A DNA stretch of 64,000 nt from Micromonospora sp. C28SCA-DRY-2. GTDB taxonomy: Bacteria; Actinomycetota; Actinomycetes; Mycobacteriales; Micromonosporaceae. The stretch lies in assembly GCF_030519475.1 (NCBI RefSeq), contig NZ_JAUMKD010000001.1:1717449-1781448 (forward strand), given 5' to 3'. Made by a program: the position numbers and the translations under genes. Positions 20,235 to 29,333 of this stretch are shown in pieces; within the stretch, counting starts at the first letter, position 1, and the number at the start of each line of letters is the position of its first letter. A model generated the notes under the pieces. That model ran no database searches. It was given only the letters and a program-made list of their open reading frames with translations, and was not told where the DNA came from.

Positions 20235-20274
20235 GTGTTACAGCTGTGGACTCAAGAAACCAGAGGGTGTAACA
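20235..20274. promoter_or_regulatory. Candidate paa operator/promoter with TGTTACA inverted repeat
   Basis: TGTTACA (20236-20242) and its exact complement TGTAACA (20268-20274) form an inverted repeat with a 25-base spacer. On the minus strand the proximal arm overlaps the TAACAC -10-like hexamer (20240-20235) just ahead of paaA. The arrangement suggests a repressor or activator site for the phenylacetate operon. The regulator is unknown because none lies nearby. Confidence 0.35.
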
Positions 20275-20340
20275 GGATTGTGGTGACACGTTCGGTCACC
20301 GGACGACTGCTCCTGGTGGACGGTGCGGCTATGACTTGGC

Positions 20341-20463
20341 TCACCCGCCGAAGATGAATCCCCCCAGAAAACGCATACCGGTCTGATCTCCCGCCTTCAT
20401 GGCAAGTTGCCAGGTGTGGGGTTCTGGCGTGGCGTCGATCCGGACGTAGACTTTCGCCGTCAC
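20341..20463 (-). CDS. Possible small ORF (40 aa), weakly supported
   Basis: A GTG-started frame encodes VTAKVYVRIDATPEPHTWQL and ends in GMRFLGGFIFGG. The composition is plausible for a small protein with a C-terminal hydrophobic Gly/Phe patch. About a quarter of its codons end in A or T, far more than in neighbouring genes. There is no clear SD, and the frame is open upstream through low-quality sequence to an ATG at 20583. It could be a small gene, the eroded end of a larger gene, or noise. Confidence 0.25.
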   Translation of the reverse strand: MTAKVYVRIDATPEPHTWQLAMKAGDQTGMRFLGGFIFGG

Positions 20464-20585
20464 ACCGATCGGCTGCCGACGATCGCCAGCCAGCAGGCCG
20501 TCTCCCCCGGCCTCGGCGGTCCGCCGATCCGTCCGGGCAACACAGCCGGTTCCCCCCGGCCCTGACATCTGGAGCTCACCCACTC

Positions 20586-21542
20586 ATGCGTTCCCGCGTG
20601 ACCATGGTGCTCGCCGTCGTGGCGGTCCTCCTCGGCGGCGTCCTGCTGGTTCCGGCCGCGTACGCCCGGCTCGCCGGTGACGGCGAGGACAGCGGTGGCG
20701 GTGGCGGCGGCAGCGTCGCGGCGCCCGCCCCGGTGCCACCGCCCCCGCCGACCCTCGCCACGGCGCCGGTCGCGGTGAACTTCAAGGGCGAGTTCTTCTC
20801 CTGGGCCCTGCTGGACCGGGAGAGCGGCGAGATCTCCGGCTCGAAGAACATGGCCTCGACCAGCTCCACCGAGTCGATGATCAAGTCCTGGTTCGCCGCC
20901 GACTACCTCAACCGGCTCGGTGACAAGGACCTGCCGGCCAGCTACAAGAGGGACATCACCACGGCGATCCGGGACAGCAACGACGACGCCGCCAACCGGC
21001 TCTACAAGGCGATCGGGGGCTCCGCGAGCATCAAGCGGATGACCAGCACCTGCGAGCTGACCGACACCAAGCCGGGCAACGTGCCGGGCTACGTCGGCTG
21101 GTGGAGCTTCACCCGGATGTCCCCGCGGGACGCGGTCCGCCTCGGCGACTGCATCGCCGACGGCACCGCCGCCGGGCCGAAGTGGACCAGGTTCCTGCTG
21201 GACGAGATGGCCAAGGTCCGGGGCACCACGGCGGCCAAGGACCAGAAGGCCCGCCAGGGCGGTGGCCGCTGGGGGATCATCGACGGTTTGCCTGAGTCGA
21301 TCACCAGCCAGGGCCCGGTCAGCATGAAGAACGGCTGGACGCCGCTCAACTACGACGGCAACTGGCACGTCAACTGCCTCGCCGTGACGGACCGGTGGAG
21401 CCTCGCGGTGATGCTGCGCTACCCGATCAGGAGCGGGCTGAAGTACGGCGCGCAGGTCTGCGCCAGCGTCGCCAGCCAACTGGTGACCCCGCAGCCCGGC
21501 GCCGCGCTGAAGGTGCCGCAGCAGCCGGTCGGGAAGCTCTGA
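20586..21542 (+). CDS. Secreted/anchored SxxK serine-hydrolase-like protein (beta-lactamase fold), first of a pair
   Basis: A 318-residue protein with an N-terminal signal or anchor helix (VTMVLAVVAVLLGGVLLVPA), a Gly run and a Pro/Ala linker, then a class-A beta-lactamase/PBP-like domain from about residue 65. The SxxK motif is S97-M-I-K100. The second motif reads S131-N-D133 rather than SDN, and the third is K248-N-G250 rather than KTG/KSG. Two cysteines (TCELTD and DCIADG) may form a disulfide. The stop shares its last base with the next start (TGATG), so the pair is co-translated. The substrate is unknown: a beta-lactamase, a transpeptidase-like enzyme or a non-catalytic binder are all possible. 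Confidence 0.8.
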   Translation: MRSRVTMVLAVVAVLLGGVLLVPAAYARLAGDGEDSGGGGGGSVAAPAPVPPPPPTLATAPVAVNFKGEFFSWALLDRESGEISGSKNMASTSSTESMIKSWFAADYLNRLGDKDLPASYKRDITTAIRDSNDDAANRLYKAIGGSASIKRMTSTCELTDTKPGNVPGYVGWWSFTRMSPRDAVRLGDCIADGTAAGPKWTRFLLDEMAKVRGTTAAKDQKARQGGGRWGIIDGLPESITSQGPVSMKNGWTPLNYDGNWHVNCLAVTDRWSLAVMLRYPIRSGLKYGAQVCASVASQLVTPQPGAALKVPQQPVGKL

Positions 21543-22474
21543 TGGCCGGCCGCCGGAGCGAGCGCAGCGATTCCTCGCCGCTGAAGTTGGTCGCCTTCAC
21601 GGCGATCCTGATCGGCCTGGTGCTGGTGTCCCTGCGCCTGCTCCCGGGCTCGCCGTTCGAGTCCGAGGCGGCCGCGAGGTGGGGCGAGGCCGGCGACCGC
21701 TCCACCGGTACGCCCACCGACCGCAGTTCGCGTCCGGCGCCCACGCCCAGCCCGAGCGAGACGCTGGAGCCGCTGCCGTTCGAGGCCCGGGACCTCGACC
21801 TGGACATCGAGGGCTGGTACGCCTGGAGCGTGCTGGACCGGCGTACCGGCGAGATCATCGGCTCGGACAACATGGACGAGACCAGCACCACCGCCTCGCT
21901 GATCAAGTCCTGGATCGTCGCCGACTACCTGCGCCGGGCCGACGAGAAGGACCAGACTCCGAGCGACGCCAAGCTGGCCGACGCCACGAAGATCATCCGA
22001 GACAGCGACAACACCCGGGCCCAGCAGTTCTACAACGCCATCGGCGGGTCCGCGTCGATCAAGCGGCTGATCTCCATGTGCGACCTGACCGACAGCAGCG
22101 TGGCCAGCGACGGCGGCTGGAGCCGGACGAAGCTGTCCCCGCGGGACACCGCCCGGCTGGGCAACTGCATCGCCGACGGCAGGGCGGCCGGGCCGAAGTG
22201 GACCAAGTGGCTGCTCAGCGAGATGCGGCTGGTGCGCGGCGCCGGTGACTTCGGCATCCGCAAGGCCTTCCCGGCCGCCGAGCGGAAGACCATCGCCATC
22301 AAGAACGGCTGGATCGACCGGACCAGGGAGCAGGAGATGCACATCAACTGCCTGGCCATCGGCGACACCTGGACGATGGGTGTGATGGTCCGCTACCCGA
22401 TCGACATGGGCTACGACTACGGCATGAAGAACTGCCAGAAGATCACCGCTGCCCTGCTCCGCGACGCCACCTGA
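21542..22474 (+). CDS. Membrane-anchored SxxK serine-hydrolase-like protein, second of the pair
   Basis: A 310-residue paralogue of the preceding protein, starting at ATG 21542, which overlaps the upstream TGA. An uncleaved anchor helix spans about 15-33 (KLVAFTAILIGLVLVSLRLL), followed by a Ser/Thr/Pro linker. The catalytic-like domain has S119-L-I-K122, a canonical S155-D-N157 and K254-N-G256. The shared blocks NAIGGSASIKR and CIADGRAAGPKWTK are nearly identical to those of the partner. This copy keeps the SDN motif that the first has altered, hinting at division of labour. It ends 27 bases before the convergent mqnA stop. Confidence 0.8.
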   Translation: MAGRRSERSDSSPLKLVAFTAILIGLVLVSLRLLPGSPFESEAAARWGEAGDRSTGTPTDRSSRPAPTPSPSETLEPLPFEARDLDLDIEGWYAWSVLDRRTGEIIGSDNMDETSTTASLIKSWIVADYLRRADEKDQTPSDAKLADATKIIRDSDNTRAQQFYNAIGGSASIKRLISMCDLTDSSVASDGGWSRTKLSPRDTARLGNCIADGRAAGPKWTKWLLSEMRLVRGAGDFGIRKAFPAAERKTIAIKNGWIDRTREQEMHINCLAIGDTWTMGVMVRYPIDMGYDYGMKNCQKITAALLRDAT

Positions 22475-22501
22475 CCCCCTCGGCGGCCCGGCCGGGCGGC
22501 G

Positions 22502-23386
<885 letters not shown>

Positions 23387-24733
23387 TCAGCGGGCCGGTC
23401 GCGGAGTGGCCAATTCCGCAGCCGGCCCGCCGGCCGGCCGCGGGCCACCGGCATCCGGGTCGGCCGCCGGTGCCACCGGCACGGGCGGCGGACCGATGGG
23501 CGCCGGGCCGAGGGCGGGCGGCGGGGTCGCCGCGCGGACCGCCCGGCGCAGGGGCAGCGCGATGGCCGCGACCACCAGCAGGCCGGCCACCCCGCAGGCG
23601 GCGACCAGCGGTCGCGGCGCGGCCACCTCCAGCAGCAGGCCGCCGACCAGGTAACCGCCCATCGCCGCGCCCTGGGCCGACGCGCCGAAGAAGGCGAAGG
23701 CCCGCCCCCGCGCCGCCTCGGGCACCCGGCGGGCCATCAGCACTGTGTTGAAGACGTTGTTGCCGCCGTTGAAGACCCCACCGACCAGCCAGATCGGCAC
23801 CAGCAGCAGGGCGGTCGGCACCGCCGCCGAGGCCAGCACCATCAGGCAGCAGCCGCCGAGCAGCAGCACACCGGCCCGGACCAGCGTGGCGTCCCGGTCG
23901 AGCCGCCGGACCACCCGCGCGAACAGCCACCCGCCGGCCAGGATGCCGAGCGTCCAGGAGCCGGTGACCAGGCCGTACATGGTGGTGGAGCTGCCCAGCG
24001 TCTCGCGGATGAAGAAGACCTCCACCACGTTGATCGCGCCGACCGCGCCGATCACGCCGGCGACGGTGGTCACCATCGCGACCAGCAACGGGTCCTGGCG
24101 CAGCCGCCAGCCGGTCGCGGCGACCGCGCCGCCGGGCAGCGCCGGGTCCGTGCTCCGCCGGCCGCCCCGGCGGGTACGGATCAGCAGCCCCGCCACCACC
24201 AGCGCGAGGTAGCTGCCGGTGGCCAGGAGCAGCGGCGGGCGGGCACCGAACTGGCCCACCAGCAGCCCGGCCAGGGCCGGACCGGCGAGCGCGCCGAGCG
24301 TGCCGGCCGACTGGTTGAGCGCGCTGGCCCGGGGCAGGTCGGCGGGCCGGACCATCACCGGCACCAGCGCGGAGATCACCGGTTGGGTGGCGGCGAGGCC
24401 GGTCGCCAGCAGCGCCACCAGCACGATGACCAGCGCCGGGTGCCCGGCGTACGCGAGGGTGAGGCAGATGCCGGCCTGGGCCAGCCCGGCGACCACCAGG
24501 ATGGCGCGGCTGTCCACCCGGTCGGCGAGCCGCCCGGTCAGCGGAGCGAGCACCACCAGGGGCAGGGTCGCCGCGAGGAGCACGCCGGAGACGGCGAGCC
24601 CGCCGGCCCCGGCCGACTGCAGGGCCAGGGTGAGCGCGCTGGCGACCAGGAAGTCGCCGCAGCTGGCGATGCCCCGGGCGGCGGTGGCGAGCCAGACGTC
24701 GGACCAGCGCGACCGGGTAGATGTGAAGGACAT
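23387..24733 (-). CDS. MFS transporter, probable drug/metabolite exporter
   Basis: A 448-residue protein with about 12 predicted transmembrane segments in two six-helix halves. The family loop LTGRLADRVDSRAILVVAGL (MFS motif A-like) lies after helix 2. The start is ATG 24733 (MSFTSTRSRWSDVWLATAAR); a longer start 12 codons upstream would run through the inverted repeat. The C-terminal ~35 residues are a Pro/Ala-rich tail. It is preceded in the same direction by an ArsR-type regulator after 42 bases, so regulated export is likely. The substrate is unknown; it belongs to the enterobactin-exporter/tetracycline-like MFS group. Confidence 0.85.
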   Translation of the reverse strand: MSFTSTRSRWSDVWLATAARGIASCGDFLVASALTLALQSAGAGGLAVSGVLLAATLPLVVLAPLTGRLADRVDSRAILVVAGLAQAGICLTLAYAGHPALVIVLVALLATGLAATQPVISALVPVMVRPADLPRASALNQSAGTLGALAGPALAGLLVGQFGARPPLLLATGSYLALVVAGLLIRTRRGGRRSTDPALPGGAVAATGWRLRQDPLLVAMVTTVAGVIGAVGAINVVEVFFIRETLGSSTTMYGLVTGSWTLGILAGGWLFARVVRRLDRDATLVRAGVLLLGGCCLMVLASAAVPTALLLVPIWLVGGVFNGGNNVFNTVLMARRVPEAARGRAFAFFGASAQGAAMGGYLVGGLLLEVAAPRPLVAACGVAGLLVVAAIALPLRRAVRAATPPPALGPAPIGPPPVPVAPAADPDAGGPRPAGGPAAELATPRPAR

Positions 24734-24755
24734 ATTTCGAAAATAATCCTTCACA
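24722..24755. promoter_or_regulatory. Inverted repeat overlapping the MFS start, candidate ArsR operator or RNA hairpin
   Basis: Perfect 9-bp arms TGTGAAGGA (24722-24730) and TCCTTCACA (24747-24755) flank an A/T-rich centre that is itself nearly palindromic around TTCGAA (24736-24741). The MFS ATG (24733-24731) and its leader lie within this element. The A/T content is exceptional for this window. It fits a dimeric winged-helix operator, and as RNA it could also hide the start codon. Confidence 0.55.
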
Positions 24756-24775
24756 CCTGATCGACTCAACCCCCT

Positions 24776-25357
24776 TTAGTCCAGCGGCACCGCCTTGTAC
24801 TGGATGGCGACCGTGCGCGCCCCGGCCGGCGGGTCCACCCGGGACCGCTTCCGGTACGGCTCCAGCAGGCGGTCCACCGCGTCGTTGAGTTCGCTCAACT
24901 CGGCCGCGGTGAGCAGCAGTTGGCTGTCGGCGAGGCGGCTGGCCGCGTACCACTCGGGCGGCTCCTCGGCCGCGCGCCGCAACCAGGCCCGGCTGCGCTC
25001 CAGGTCGCGGGCCAACCACGCCTCGACCAGCGCGCGCTCCGCGGCCTGCGCCTCCGGCTCGGTGGCCCGCCCGGCGTCGACCGTCCAGCTCGGGCTCACC
25101 GTCCGCCAGACTCGCTCCCGCGCGTCGCCCCGGCTCGGCGCCTGCTCCACCAGCCCCGCCTTGGCGAGTTCCCGCAGGTGGTAGCTGGTGGCGCTCGGGG
25201 AGAGACCGGCGATCTCCGCACACTCGGTGGCGGTCGCCCCGCCCTCCAACCCACTGAGGTACTCGGTGATCGCGAGTCGGGCCGGATGCGCCAGCGCCCG
25301 CATCACCCGCGGGTCGCTGATCGTCACCCGACTACGCTCGGCACGCGGCTCGGTCAT
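24776..25357 (-). CDS. ArsR-family (winged-helix) transcriptional regulator
   Basis: A 193-residue regulator with an N-terminal wHTH (RVMRALAHPARLAITEYLSG, then AEIAGLSPSATSYHLRELAK, residues ~17-75). A longer helical C-terminal domain follows (SRLADSQLLLTAAELSELND), as in ArsR-like regulators of MFS genes. No CxC metal site is visible, so the ligand is probably not a metal. I chose ATG 25357; a GTG 7 codons upstream is possible. It lies directly upstream of the MFS exporter and is probably co-transcribed and autoregulated through the dyad at 24722-24755. Confidence 0.85.
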   Translation of the reverse strand: MTEPRAERSRVTISDPRVMRALAHPARLAITEYLSGLEGGATATECAEIAGLSPSATSYHLRELAKAGLVEQAPSRGDARERVWRTVSPSWTVDAGRATEPEAQAAERALVEAWLARDLERSRAWLRRAAEEPPEWYAASRLADSQLLLTAAELSELNDAVDRLLEPYRKRSRVDPPAGARTVAIQYKAVPLD

Positions 25358-25576
25358 CCCCTCATGATCCCCGCCCACCCCGCGGCCGCACCATCACCCC
25401 GCGCGAACCGGCACCACGACCAGGCACGACGCGGGAGGAGGACGATGAAGACGGGACGGCGCGGCCGAGCTGCGGGGCGGCGTGCCCGACGCTGGACACG
25501 GCCTCCGACCCGGATCGCCCCGAGCGCATGGTCCGCACATGCGACCGCGCATCCCCTCCGGACCGCGCCGGCCAGC

Positions 25577-26827
25577 TCATGGTCTTCGATGTATGAGGTT
25601 ACGACGCGGTCGCCGGTCAGGGTCGAGCCAGGCAGGCGGAAGGAAATCCGGCCGGGCGTCGGCGCCCATCCGTACCGTCCATTCGCCCCGGTGGACGAGG
25701 CGGTGGTGGTGGCCGCAGAGCAGCACGGCGTTGGCCAGGGCGGTGCTGCCGCCGTCGACCCAGTGGCGGACGTGGTGACCGTCGCACCAGCGCGGTGGGC
25801 GGTCGCAACCGGGGAAAGCACAGCCACCGTCGCGCAGAACGAGTGCTCGGCGCAGCGGCCCGGTGATGAGGCGCCGCTGGCGGCCGAGGTCGAGGACCTG
25901 GCTGTCGCCGCCGAGCACCGCGGGCAGGACGGCGGCGTCGCAGGCGAGCCGGCGTAGCGTGCCGGGAGTGACCCGGAGGCCGGTGTCGAGGGTGCCGGCG
26001 CCGAGCCGGTTGGTCAGTGGGTCGAGCGGCACGGTGACGACGAGTTGTGGCCGGTCGCCGCCGTTGGTCGGGAGTGCGCCGGTGCGCAGGGCAAGGCGGC
26101 AGACCTCACCGAGAGCGTCGGCTCGGCGCTGCCCGGGCGCCCGGTCGTCGAGCGGACCGGACGGGGCGCAGAGCGGGTCGATGGCCGCGCGCAACACGGC
26201 CGCCGTCTCGGCGTCGAGGGTGCCGGTGAGCCGTACCTGACCATCGGCTCGGTCGGCGAGGGTCAGGTGCCGTCGTGCCCCGGCACGGGCTTCGGCCGCC
26301 TCCAGCGCCGCCAACTCGGCGCGGTCGGCGAGGTCGGGGGCGACGTGGGCGAGCACGCGCTCGCCGAGGCGGCGCAGGATCGCCGGCTCGAACCGGTCGG
26401 ACCAGTCGACCAGGAGCTGGGCGGCCTTGTCCGCCACCTCGGGTCCGGCCTCGGTGGGCAACGCGGCGACCGCCTGCGCCACCACCATGCCCTGCTCGAC
26501 CGTCATGGCCCCGGACAGCAGCGCCTCGCGGGCGACCGGAGGAGCGGCATCGACAGCGGCGGCGACCTCGACCAGGCGACGCGCCGACCGGCCCGAGACG
26601 CGCAGCCGCTCCCGCAACCACACCGCCGTCGAGGAGGCGCCCTGCGCGATCGCCAGGCCGCGGCCGTCGACCTCCCGCACCAGGCTCAGCTTCACCGCCG
26701 CCAACCGCTGCTCCATCAGGTGCACCGCATCGAGCGCCGCCGTCAGCTCGGCGTCGGACATGGCCCAGGCGGCAGTGTCGGCGCACCGGCCCACCACCTC
26801 GCCGACCTGCGCCAACGCCACCATCAT
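25577..26827 (-). CDS. DUF222 / HNH endonuclease-domain protein (13E12-repeat type)
   Basis: A 416-residue member of the actinobacterial DUF222-HNH family. The N-terminal helical DUF222 region (AELTAALDAVHLMEQRLAAV onward) is followed near the C-terminus by the HNH nuclease motif CAFPGCDRPPRWCDGHHVRH, then ANAVLLCGHHHRLVHRGEW. Family members are often multicopy and associated with mobile elements (REP13E12 in mycobacteria), but their biological role is unsettled. It is flanked by two gene-poor gaps (25358-25576 and 26828-27248), consistent with an insertion-prone spot. No terminal repeats are visible. Confidence 0.88.
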   Translation of the reverse strand: MMVALAQVGEVVGRCADTAAWAMSDAELTAALDAVHLMEQRLAAVKLSLVREVDGRGLAIAQGASSTAVWLRERLRVSGRSARRLVEVAAAVDAAPPVAREALLSGAMTVEQGMVVAQAVAALPTEAGPEVADKAAQLLVDWSDRFEPAILRRLGERVLAHVAPDLADRAELAALEAAEARAGARRHLTLADRADGQVRLTGTLDAETAAVLRAAIDPLCAPSGPLDDRAPGQRRADALGEVCRLALRTGALPTNGGDRPQLVVTVPLDPLTNRLGAGTLDTGLRVTPGTLRRLACDAAVLPAVLGGDSQVLDLGRQRRLITGPLRRALVLRDGGCAFPGCDRPPRWCDGHHVRHWVDGGSTALANAVLLCGHHHRLVHRGEWTVRMGADARPDFLPPAWLDPDRRPRRNLIHRRP

Positions 26828-27248
26828 GAGCCAACGTTAGAACACACGTACGACACTTTCGGCTGAGCTGCGGACACCGCCGGCGGGACGTGACCGGCTC
26901 ACCACCGGCACCCAACGCAGGGCAAGCCGCCTCCAAGCACCGAGCACACACACCCGTCTGGCCTACGCGCCAAGCACAACCGGCGCCGCGACACGCCAAG
27001 GCCCGCATCCGCCGGACCGACGCGGCCGGGTGTGCCGCGACACTCACCCACCGGCCCACGCACGGCACAGCCCGCGGTGGGGGTCGGCGGTAATTCGGTG
27101 GAGGAGTGTCGGGGCGGTGCGTAGGCTGTCAGGTCGCTTCGACGGCCAGGGTGCACCGGCACCGGAACGGACGTCCCGCGCCGGAGGCCGGCCCATCCGC
27201 CTACCGGACACGCGAGCGATCAGCAGATGACCTCGAGGGGAAATCAGC
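26828..27248. other. Gene-free interval between the HNH gene and the helicase gene
   Basis: In these 421 bases short frames on both strands lack SDs and consistent codon bias. I find no long palindrome, tRNA or coding evidence. A TAGGCT hexamer near 27122 could be a -10 element for the helicase gene, leaving a leader of about 120 bases. GAGGGG just before 27249 is the likely helicase SD. Confidence 0.5.
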
Positions 27249-29315
27249 GTGACCGCACTCGACCTCGACCTCGACACCGACCTCGCCGCGGAGCGGGAGC
27301 ACCTCGCCGCCTCCCGGGCCGCCCTGAAGCGGATGCGGGAACGCGCCGAGGCCCTCTTCGCCACCGGTGACCAGGTGGCCGGCGACGCGTACGCGGCCGA
27401 GACGCTGGGCCGCACGCTGGCCCGTCGGGTCGCCGAACTCGCCGACGACCCGACCACGCCGCTCTTCTTCGGCCGCCTCGACTTCGCCGGCGACGCCGCC
27501 CCGACCGACGGCGGGCCGGGCGGCGAGGTGGACCTGGACCACGCCGGGCGCCGCTACCACGTGGGCCGGCGGCACGTGACCGACGAGCGGGGCGAGCCGC
27601 TGGTGCTGGACTGGCGGGCCCCGGTCTCCCGGGCGTTCTACCGGGCCAGCGCCCGGGATCCGCAGGGCCTGGCGGTCCGGCGCCGGTTCGGCTTCAACAA
27701 CGGCCTGCTCACCAGTTTCGAGGACGAGCACCTCGACCGGGGCGAGGAACTCGGCACGGCCAGCCGGATCCTGACCGCCGAGATCGAGCGGCCCCGGGTC
27801 GGGCCGATGCGCGACATCGTGGCCACCATCCAGCCCGAGCAGGACGAGCTGGTCCGGGCCGAACTGGCCGACTCGATCTGCGTGCAGGGGGCGCCGGGCA
27901 CCGGAAAGACAGCCGTCGGCCTGCACCGCGCCGCGTACCTGCTCTACCTGCACCGGGAACGGCTGCGCCGGGCCGGCGTACTGATCGTCGGGCCGAACCG
28001 GGCCTTCCTGGCGTACATCGCCGCGGTGCTGCCGGCGCTCGGCGAGGTGGAGGTCGCCCAGGCGACCGTGGAGGACCTGGTCGACCGGGTGCCGGTGCGG
28101 GCGGTCGACGACCCGGCGGCCGCGGTGGTCAAGCACGACGTACGGATGGCGGAGCTGCTCCGCCGGGCGGTGCACGGCCAGATCGGCGAGCCGACCGAGC
28201 CGATCACGGTCTCGGACGGCTCCTACCGGTGGCGGATCGGCCTGGAGCCGCTGCACCGGGTGGTCCAGGAGACCCGCCGGGAGAACCTGCCCTACGCGGT
28301 CGGCCGGGAGCGGGTCCGCGCCCGGGTGGTCAGCCTGCTGCAACGGCAGGCGGAGGCGCGGCGGGCCGAGTCGCCGAGCGACGCCTGGCTGCGCCGGATG
28401 GGTCGCTGCCGGCCGGTCGTCGACTTCCTCGACGCGGTCTGGCCGGCGCTCACCCCGGAGGGGCTGGTGCACTCCCTGTTCGCCGACCCGGCCCGGCTGG
28501 CCGCGGTGGCGGAGGGCCTGCTCACCCCGGCCGAGCAGGCGCTGCTGACCTGGGCGAAGCCGGCGCGCACCGCCAAGGCCACGAAGTGGACCGCCGCCGA
28601 CGCGGTGCTGATCGACGAGGCGGCCGGGCTGGTCGAGCGCCCGGCCGGCTTCGGGCACGTGGTGGTCGACGAGGCGCAGGACCTCTCCCCGATGCAGTGC
28701 CGGGTGATCGCCCGGCGCAGCGAACACGGGTCGATCACGCTGCTCGGGGACCTCGCCCAGGGCACCGCCCCGTGGGCCGCCACCGACTGGCGCGAGTCCC
28801 TGACCCACCTGGGCAAGCCGGAGGCCACGGTGGTGCCGCTGACGGTCGGCTTCCGGGTGCCCGCCGCCGTGGTCGCTTTTGCCAACCGGCTGCTGCCGGC
28901 GCTCGCCGTCGACGTGCCGCCGGCGGAGTCGCTGCGCCGCGACGGCGCGCTGGACGTGCGTACTGTCGATGATCTTTCCGCCGCGACGGTGGCCGAGGTG
29001 CGCGCGGCGCTGGCGCACGAGGGGTCGATCGCGGTGATCGCCGCGGACGAGGCGGTGGACGGGCTGCGCGGGGCGCTGGCCGCCGCCGGGGTCGAGGCCG
29101 CCACCGCCGACGACCCGGCGGCCGGGGCGCGGGTCACCGTGGTGCCGGCGACGCTGGTGAAGGGCCTGGAGTACGACCACGTCGTCGTCGTCGAACCGGC
29201 CGCCATCGTGGCCGCCGAGCCGCGCGGCCTGCACCGGCTCTACGTGGTGCTCACCCGGGCGGTGTCCCGGTTGTCGGTGCTGCACGCCGCGCCGCTCCCC
29301 GCCGAGCTGCGGTGA
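27249..29315 (+). CDS. helR: UvrD-like helicase of the HelD/HelR class (RNA polymerase recycling factor)
   Basis: A 688-residue SF1 ATPase resembling HelR, the actinobacterial HelD-type factor that displaces rifamycin from RNA polymerase and recycles stalled enzyme. Visible parts are an N-terminal helical arm (AEREHLAASRAALKRMRERA), the segment LVLDWRAPVSRAFYRASARD, Walker A GAPGTGKT at about 215-222 and Walker B VVDEAQDLSPMQ at about 471. The C-terminal motif is KGLEYDHVVVVEP, with LYVVLTRA. GTG 27249 has GAGGGG upstream. The HelR assignment within the HelD class is inferred. It ends 18 bases from the convergent FG-GAP gene across a short GC palindrome (29317-29333). Confidence 0.82.
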   Translation: MTALDLDLDTDLAAEREHLAASRAALKRMRERAEALFATGDQVAGDAYAAETLGRTLARRVAELADDPTTPLFFGRLDFAGDAAPTDGGPGGEVDLDHAGRRYHVGRRHVTDERGEPLVLDWRAPVSRAFYRASARDPQGLAVRRRFGFNNGLLTSFEDEHLDRGEELGTASRILTAEIERPRVGPMRDIVATIQPEQDELVRAELADSICVQGAPGTGKTAVGLHRAAYLLYLHRERLRRAGVLIVGPNRAFLAYIAAVLPALGEVEVAQATVEDLVDRVPVRAVDDPAAAVVKHDVRMAELLRRAVHGQIGEPTEPITVSDGSYRWRIGLEPLHRVVQETRRENLPYAVGRERVRARVVSLLQRQAEARRAESPSDAWLRRMGRCRPVVDFLDAVWPALTPEGLVHSLFADPARLAAVAEGLLTPAEQALLTWAKPARTAKATKWTAADAVLIDEAAGLVERPAGFGHVVVDEAQDLSPMQCRVIARRSEHGSITLLGDLAQGTAPWAATDWRESLTHLGKPEATVVPLTVGFRVPAAVVAFANRLLPALAVDVPPAESLRRDGALDVRTVDDLSAATVAEVRAALAHEGSIAVIAADEAVDGLRGALAAAGVEAATADDPAAGARVTVVPATLVKGLEYDHVVVVEPAAIVAAEPRGLHRLYVVLTRAVSRLSVLHAAPLPAELR

Positions 29316-29333
29316 GCCCGGCGGCCGGCCGGG

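Larger units (their letters stand above)
20227..20585. other. Divergent intergenic region between paaA and the SxxK protein pair
   Basis: This 359-base gap has lower GC and less codon bias than its surroundings. It holds the candidate paa operator next to paaA and a possible 40-codon minus-strand ORF. CTGACATCTGGAGCTCACCC lies just before the ATG at 20586, where GGAG is the likely SD. I see no RNA gene or long palindrome. Confidence 0.5.

Noticed and set aside
26890..27093. Short frames on both strands in the HNH-helicase gap
   Set aside because: No SD, no codon-position bias, and repetitive Pro/Arg/Ala composition.
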